Below are positions 4,793 through 8,629 of a DNA stretch of 8,629 nucleotides, piece by piece (the first letter of the stretch is position 1; every line of letters begins with the position of its first letter). The DNA is from Erysipelotrichaceae bacterium (GTDB taxonomy: Bacteria; Bacillota_I; Bacilli_A; Erysipelotrichales; Erysipelotrichaceae). Made by a program: the position numbers and the translations under genes. The stretch covers positions 1 through 8,629 of the forward strand of contig JAEDOA010000060.1 in NCBI GenBank assembly GCA_016302195.1, read 5' to 3'. Below the pieces are notes generated by a model. The model saw nothing but the letters and a program-made list of their open reading frames with translations. It did no database searches and had not been told where the DNA came from.

Positions 4793-7715
4793 CGTTTTCC
4801 TCTTTCACATAATCTAAGGCGTCTTTTAATTTTACTTTTAAAATATTGCTTACACCTTTCTTCTGCATTGTAACACCATACAATACATCACATTCCATCA
4901 TTGTACCTGGTCTATGAGTGATTACTATAAATTGAGATTTTCCTGAAAATTTGTGAATGTATTTCGCAAATCGATCTACATTTCCCTGATCCAATGAAGC
5001 CTCAACTTCATCGAAAATACACAATGGAATTTCACGAGCTTTTAAAATCGCAAATAATACGCAAATTGCGATTAAACTCTTCTCTCCTCCAGAAAATAAT
5101 CTGATATTTTGAATACTCTTTCCTGGAGGCTGAACGTCAATATCAATTCCTGAATTTAATATATCATTTTCATCTTCGAGGAATAGTTTTGCTCTTCCTC
5201 CGCCAAACAAGACAGTGAATACTTCATTTAAAGAGTCGTTAATTTTATCGAACATTTCTTTAAACTGCACTGACATTGTTTCATCCATCTCATTGATAAT
5301 ACCAAGCAGATTTTCTTTTGAAGCTGTTAACTCCTTAATCTGACTGTCCATAAATTGATATCTCTCATTTACTTTATCATAGTCTTCAGGGGCATCAAGA
5401 TTGATATTCCCTAATGAACTAATTTCTTTTCTAAGCTCAACTACCTCATTTTTAGCACTGGTAATATCGACATCATATTGCTTAGCTGAGGCAAACTCAT
5501 AGGTTAATTGATAATCACGTGATAATAATGATAGCTGATTATCAAGATTTGCTGATGTTTTGGCTTTTTCAATATTTAGACTATTAACTGTAGAAATTGT
5601 TTCGCTTAACTCTTTTCTAACCTGTTTTAATTGCATATTCTTTCGATTTAATTCTGAGTTTGCGTTCATTCTTCTCTCACGCTTTAAAGCAATCTCATTT
5701 GTTATTTCGTCTTTATACTTGTAGGCCTGATTAAGATTTTGAGTTAGTTGATCATCATATGGCTGCTGTTCAAATTGATCAACAGGCTTTATTCTATTAT
5801 ATTCATCCTGAAGTTTTTCATACTTTTCTTTTTTAATTTCTAAGACTTCGTTTATCGAAGCCAACTGTATCTTCTTATTTACTAACAAATCATTTTCTTT
5901 TTGACGATTTGAGCTTAAAAGTGATAATTGATCATTTAAATAAGCAATATCCTTATTAAGATTATCGATTCTATTAGTAACATCATCGAGATTTTTTGCT
6001 GCATTAACAGGCGAATTATTTCTAGAATTATAACCTCCAGTTAAACTACCACCACGATTGATAGTATCACCATCCAAAGTAACAATACGATATTGATAAT
6101 TCAATCTTTTTGCTAATACAATAGCATTATCAAGATTATCACAAACAATAACATTACCTAAAAGGTTTAAAACAACAACATCAAATTCTTCCTTGCAATC
6201 AACAAAATCACTTGCTAAGCCTAAAAAACCTGATGTGTTCTCACATATTACCATGCTGTCTTTATTAACATAGCGCGGCTTTAAAACATTTATTGGCAAA
6301 AAAGTTGCGCTGCCGGCTTTATTCTTTTTTAAAAAGTTAATCGCATCTCTTGCGGCTGTATCATCCTTAGTTACTATATGATAAACGGCAGAAGCAAGCG
6401 CAGTGGAAGCCATAATTTGATAACCATCATCTATCGTAAAAAGATTATTAACGGCATCATAAATTCCAACAAAATTCTTTTTATTTTCTAAAATAGTCTT
6501 AACACCGTTTTCTTTTTCATAAGGTGCTTTTATCTGGTTCTCCAAAATGCTTTTTCTACTATTATAGTATGCTAAATCATTTGTTTTATTATCAAGTTTC
6601 TTTTTTAAGTCAAATATTTCATTATCAAAATTACTGATAGACTGGTTTAAAAGATCGATTTGAGCCTGGGTTTCGTTTTTTCGATCAACTCTATCCTGAT
6701 ATTCTAATTTGGCCCCGTTCATAGCTTTAAAAGTTTCTTCAATTTTAGCTTGAATGTCGCCGTTCTCTCTAATATATCTACTCTTTTCATCAATTTCAGC
6801 TTTTCTTTTTTGCAGCAATTGAATATCATTTAGACTAGCATACAGTTTATCTTGTAATTTGTGAACTTGTAAATCGATTGAATTAATCTCTTCTGTTAAA
6901 GTATTGATGTCGTTTTCCAAAATAGTGATTGAAGCGTTTGTAGTGGTTTCTTTGTAAGACAAATCAAAAAGTTGCTGGTCAATTGTTTGTAAATCAGCAT
7001 TAAGATTTTTTATTTCATTTACGATAACTGCTATCTCAATCTCAGTTAGTCTTTCCTTTAATTTAAGGTAATGCTTAGCCTTAGCTGCCTGTTTTTCCAA
7101 AGGAGACACTTGTTTTTGTAATTCAAGGAAAATGTCATTAAGACGGTCAATATTCTCTTGGGTTTTTGCTAGTTTATTTAGCGATTCAATTTTTCTTTTT
7201 TTGTATTTGCTTACCGATGCAGCATCTTCAAATAGGGCTCTTCTTTCAATTGGTTTAGCCTCTGCAAAGGCTTGAATATTACCTTGGGTGATAATACTTA
7301 AAGAATCTCTTCCCAGTCCGCTATCTAAGGTTAAATCAACAATATCTTTTAAACGGCAAATAGACTTATTTATCAAATATTCACTTTCGTTGGTGCTCTT
7401 ATATAGTCTTCTAGTTATTTCAAGTTCATTATATTCTGAATTTAACTGGTGCTTACTATTATCAAAAACCAAAGTTACTTCAGCCATATTAACGCCTTTT
7501 TTATCAACACTACCCGCAAAAACAACATCGCTCATACTATTACCACGCATGTTTTTAGCTGATTGTTCGCCCAATACCCACTTAATGGCATCAATTATAT
7601 TGCTTTTGCCACAACCATTTGGTCCAACAATACCAGTATACTCGCTATCAAACTCAACAACTGTCTTACTGGCAAAAGATTTAAATCCATTTAGTATAAT
7701 CTTCTTTAAAAACAT
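4776..7715 (-). CDS. smc: Chromosome segregation protein SMC, short-armed
   Basis: Condensin-type ATPase that, with ScpA and ScpB (not in this window), loads on and organises the chromosome. Head half 1 has Walker A GPNGCGKS (31-38), the arginine-finger region MRG (56-58) and Q-loop Q144. A first coiled-coil arm covers about 170-405. The hinge (about 405-565) ends in the typical glycine-rich NRGGSLTGG. The second arm covers about 570-810. Head half 2 has SLGNINLDAPEDY (767-779), the ABC signature FSGGEKS (874-880), Walker B PLCIFDEVEA (897-906) and H-loop H934 in THRPGTM. At 979 residues it is about 200 shorter than B. subtilis SMC (1186), with both arms reduced by a similar amount and both heads intact. 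The sequence is continuous without frameshift. GAGG sits 4-5 nt before the ATG, and a TATAAT lies about 22 nt upstream. rnc, often the upstream neighbour, is absent here. Confidence 0.96.
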   Translation of the reverse strand: MFLKKIILNGFKSFASKTVVEFDSEYTGIVGPNGCGKSNIIDAIKWVLGEQSAKNMRGNSMSDVVFAGSVDKKGVNMAEVTLVFDNSKHQLNSEYNELEITRRLYKSTNESEYLINKSICRLKDIVDLTLDSGLGRDSLSIITQGNIQAFAEAKPIERRALFEDAASVSKYKKRKIESLNKLAKTQENIDRLNDIFLELQKQVSPLEKQAAKAKHYLKLKERLTEIEIAVIVNEIKNLNADLQTIDQQLFDLSYKETTTNASITILENDINTLTEEINSIDLQVHKLQDKLYASLNDIQLLQKRKAEIDEKSRYIRENGDIQAKIEETFKAMNGAKLEYQDRVDRKNETQAQIDLLNQSISNFDNEIFDLKKKLDNKTNDLAYYNSRKSILENQIKAPYEKENGVKTILENKKNFVGIYDAVNNLFTIDDGYQIMASTALASAVYHIVTKDDTAARDAINFLKKNKAGSATFLPINVLKPRYVNKDSMVICENTSGFLGLASDFVDCKEEFDVVVLNLLGNVIVCDNLDNAIVLAKRLNYQYRIVTLDGDTINRGGSLTGGYNSRNNSPVNAAKNLDDVTNRIDNLNKDIAYLNDQLSLLSSNRQKENDLLVNKKIQLASINEVLEIKKEKYEKLQDEYNRIKPVDQFEQQPYDDQLTQNLNQAYKYKDEITNEIALKRERRMNANSELNRKNMQLKQVRKELSETISTVNSLNIEKAKTSANLDNQLSLLSRDYQLTYEFASAKQYDVDITSAKNEVVELRKEISSLGNINLDAPEDYDKVNERYQFMDSQIKELTASKENLLGIINEMDETMSVQFKEMFDKINDSLNEVFTVLFGGGRAKLFLEDENDILNSGIDIDVQPPGKSIQNIRLFSGGEKSLIAICVLFAILKAREIPLCIFDEVEASLDQGNVDRFAKYIHKFSGKSQFIVITHRPGTMMECDVLYGVTMQKKGVSNILKVKLKDALDYVKEENDVAIQ

Positions 7716-7736
7716 AATACCTCATTCCAATTATTA

Positions 7737-7742
7737 ATTATA
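7737..7742 (-). promoter_or_regulatory. Probable -10 box of the smc-ftsY-ylxM-ackA operon
   Basis: A perfect TATAAT on the minus strand lies about 22 nt before the smc ATG, which would give a leader of roughly 15 nt containing only the GAGG ribosome site. No good TTGACA-like box is found 16-18 bp upstream (TTTATT at best). The location between the preceding gene's terminator and smc makes it the natural operon start. Confidence 0.45.
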
Positions 7743-7841
7743 CTAAAAAACAACGATAAAATAAACATTGTATTGCTATTTAATGAATTTACCGTTAACA
7801 AATTACCCTCTTCTAATGATAGTTAAATGATGTATACCTAA

Positions 7842-7877
7842 TAAAAAAGACAAGTAGAATAGCTATCCACTTGTCTT
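7842..7877 (-). terminator. Intrinsic terminator of the upstream lipoprotein gene
   Basis: A perfect 9-bp stem pairs AAGACAAGT (7847-7855) with ACTTGTCTT (7869-7877), and the loop contains the palindrome ATAGCTAT. Read on the minus strand the stem runs into a U tract from the A run 7843-7848. It lies about 17 nt after the stop of the gene at 7895 and separates that gene from the smc operon. The plus-strand side lacks a T run, so it acts in one direction. Confidence 0.85.
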
Positions 7878-7894
7878 GTTAAAGAAAATACTAG

Positions 7895-8629
7895 TTATTT
7901 TTGTTTATCACCATAATCTGGCTCAACATACTTTTTATAGGTTAATTCTGTTTCTTGTCCAACAAAGTCTTCATCTATATCAAATAGGCGATCTTCATCA
8001 AAGTTTATTATTGCTCTACGATAACCATCTCTTATGTTAATAATATATTCGATAGCTCCATCTTGAGTTTTATCATAAAAACTGCACAATACCGCAATAT
8101 CCTTTTTTACAATGAATGTATCTCCATAACATTTCTCTGTTAATACTTGATAACTATAATCATTTAAATTGAATTTTACTAGTTTATCCCCATCAACAAA
8201 ATATTTGTAGTTTTTATCATTTTGCATATCATATACATTAAAGTTGATCTCACCACTTCCTTTGTAGATACTCTCACATTCTGTAAAATCATCTGACAAT
8301 TTGAATATCTCATGATTATAAGCAAAAAAATTTAAATTGTATTCGACACCTCCTACTGGTTTAGTTGATAATTGGTATACCTTGTCTGCATGATTATCCT
8401 TAACATACAAATAACCTTCTTGATAATCAGCTGGACCAAAATGGTCATCGAAATATATACCACCCATAGAGCTAAATGGGTCACCTTCAGTATATTTAAG
8501 CAAGGAATATTGGTGTCTTTTATGTTGATATTTTTTAGCTTCTTCTTCGGACATCTTCCAATTATCATAATATTTCATTTCCTTATGAACAAATATACTA
8601 TTTTCTTCTTTCTTTGTTGCACAACCTGA
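7895..8629 (-). CDS. Probable lipoprotein, 5' end outside the window
   Basis: The frame has no stop up to the window edge, so the gene is cut at its 5' end; 244 codons are visible. Immediately at the edge the frame reads S-G-C-A-T-K-K-E-E-N, the last part of a lipobox (C at 8623-8621), followed by a charged linker as in Gram-positive surface lipoproteins. The cysteine would be lipid-anchored to the outer face of the membrane. An internal ATG at 8578 has AAGGAA directly touching it, too close for a ribosome site, so I reject it as the start. The mature part begins with a charged helix-like stretch (MSEEEAKKYQHKRHQY), then becomes rich in Y, F, D, N and K. Short strand-like segments such as YLYVKD, KYFVDGDKLVKFNLND and DTFIVKKDIAVLC might be blades of a beta-propeller. 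I do not recognise the family. A terminator follows. Confidence 0.72.
   Translation of the reverse strand, partial: SGCATKKEENSIFVHKEMKYYDNWKMSEEEAKKYQHKRHQYSLLKYTEGDPFSSMGGIYFDDHFGPADYQEGYLYVKDNHADKVYQLSTKPVGGVEYNLNFFAYNHEIFKLSDDFTECESIYKGSGEINFNVYDMQNDKNYKYFVDGDKLVKFNLNDYSYQVLTEKCYGDTFIVKKDIAVLCSFYDKTQDGAIEYIINIRDGYRRAIINFDEDRLFDIDEDFVGQETELTYKKYVEPDYGDKQK

Noticed and set aside
7288..7737. Plus-strand open frame opposite the SMC head
   Set aside because: It is antisense to the strongly conserved SMC N-terminus. Its hydrophobic composition is a shadow effect of the complementary codons.
7743..7841. Small RNA or small gene between the terminator and the smc promoter
   Set aside because: I see only AT-rich sequence with a GTTAAC palindrome and imperfect GGTAA repeats, with no ribosome site, stable fold or good promoter pair.
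8353..8629. Short frames on both strands overlapping the lipoprotein gene
   Set aside because: They have no ribosome site or recognisable domains, and the long open lipoprotein frame explains the region.
1..8629. Mycoplasma-type code (TGA read as tryptophan)
   Set aside because: Tryptophans checked in each gene use TGG and no gene needs an in-frame TGA, so the standard bacterial code suffices.

Overview
The window comes from a low-GC Firmicute-type bacterium (Bacillota), perhaps from the Erysipelotrichia or the wall-less-related side of the Bacilli. The AT-rich sequence, GGAGG-type ribosome binding sites, a DnaD-type primosome protein next to endonuclease III, an smc-ftsY-ylxM cluster and an FtsY without an acidic A domain all point that way. 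Every tryptophan I checked is encoded by TGG and no gene contains an in-frame TGA, so the standard bacterial code fits. The genus cannot be named from this sequence.

Layout, left to right. Positions 1-206 hold no gene. On the minus strand they carry a plausible promoter followed by a sequence that folds into a long bubble-interrupted rod, which I call a candidate structured ncRNA of unknown class (6S-like in architecture only). Positions 207-1335 (minus) hold the operon dnaD-nth, overlapping by 11 nt. From a 66-bp divergent control region, two genes run on the plus strand (1402-1917 and 1931-2281). They encode small N-terminally anchored proteins of unknown function, the first with a thioredoxin-like pattern but no CXXC. 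A strong, apparently bidirectional terminator at 2281-2338 separates them from the convergent ackA.

Positions 2342-7715 (minus) form one tightly packed operon, smc-ftsY-ylxM-ackA: smc and ftsY overlap by 17 nt, ftsY and ylxM are 4 nt apart, and ylxM and ackA are 2 nt apart. It joins chromosome organisation (SMC), membrane protein targeting (FtsY, YlxM) and acetate/ATP metabolism (AckA). ackA sits where ffh usually follows ylxM. The SMC is short (979 aa), with both coiled-coil arms shortened about equally. Upstream of smc lie its probable -10 element and the terminator of the next gene. That gene (7895 to the right edge, minus) is cut by the window end. Its open frame continues to an S-G-C lipobox, so it is probably a lipoprotein rather than a soluble protein starting at the internal ATG.

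Most of the window is conserved housekeeping sequence. The least explained parts are the left-edge RNA candidate, the plus-strand pair of anchored proteins, the ackA placement and the short-armed SMC. I see no CRISPR array, insertion sequence, tRNA or rRNA.
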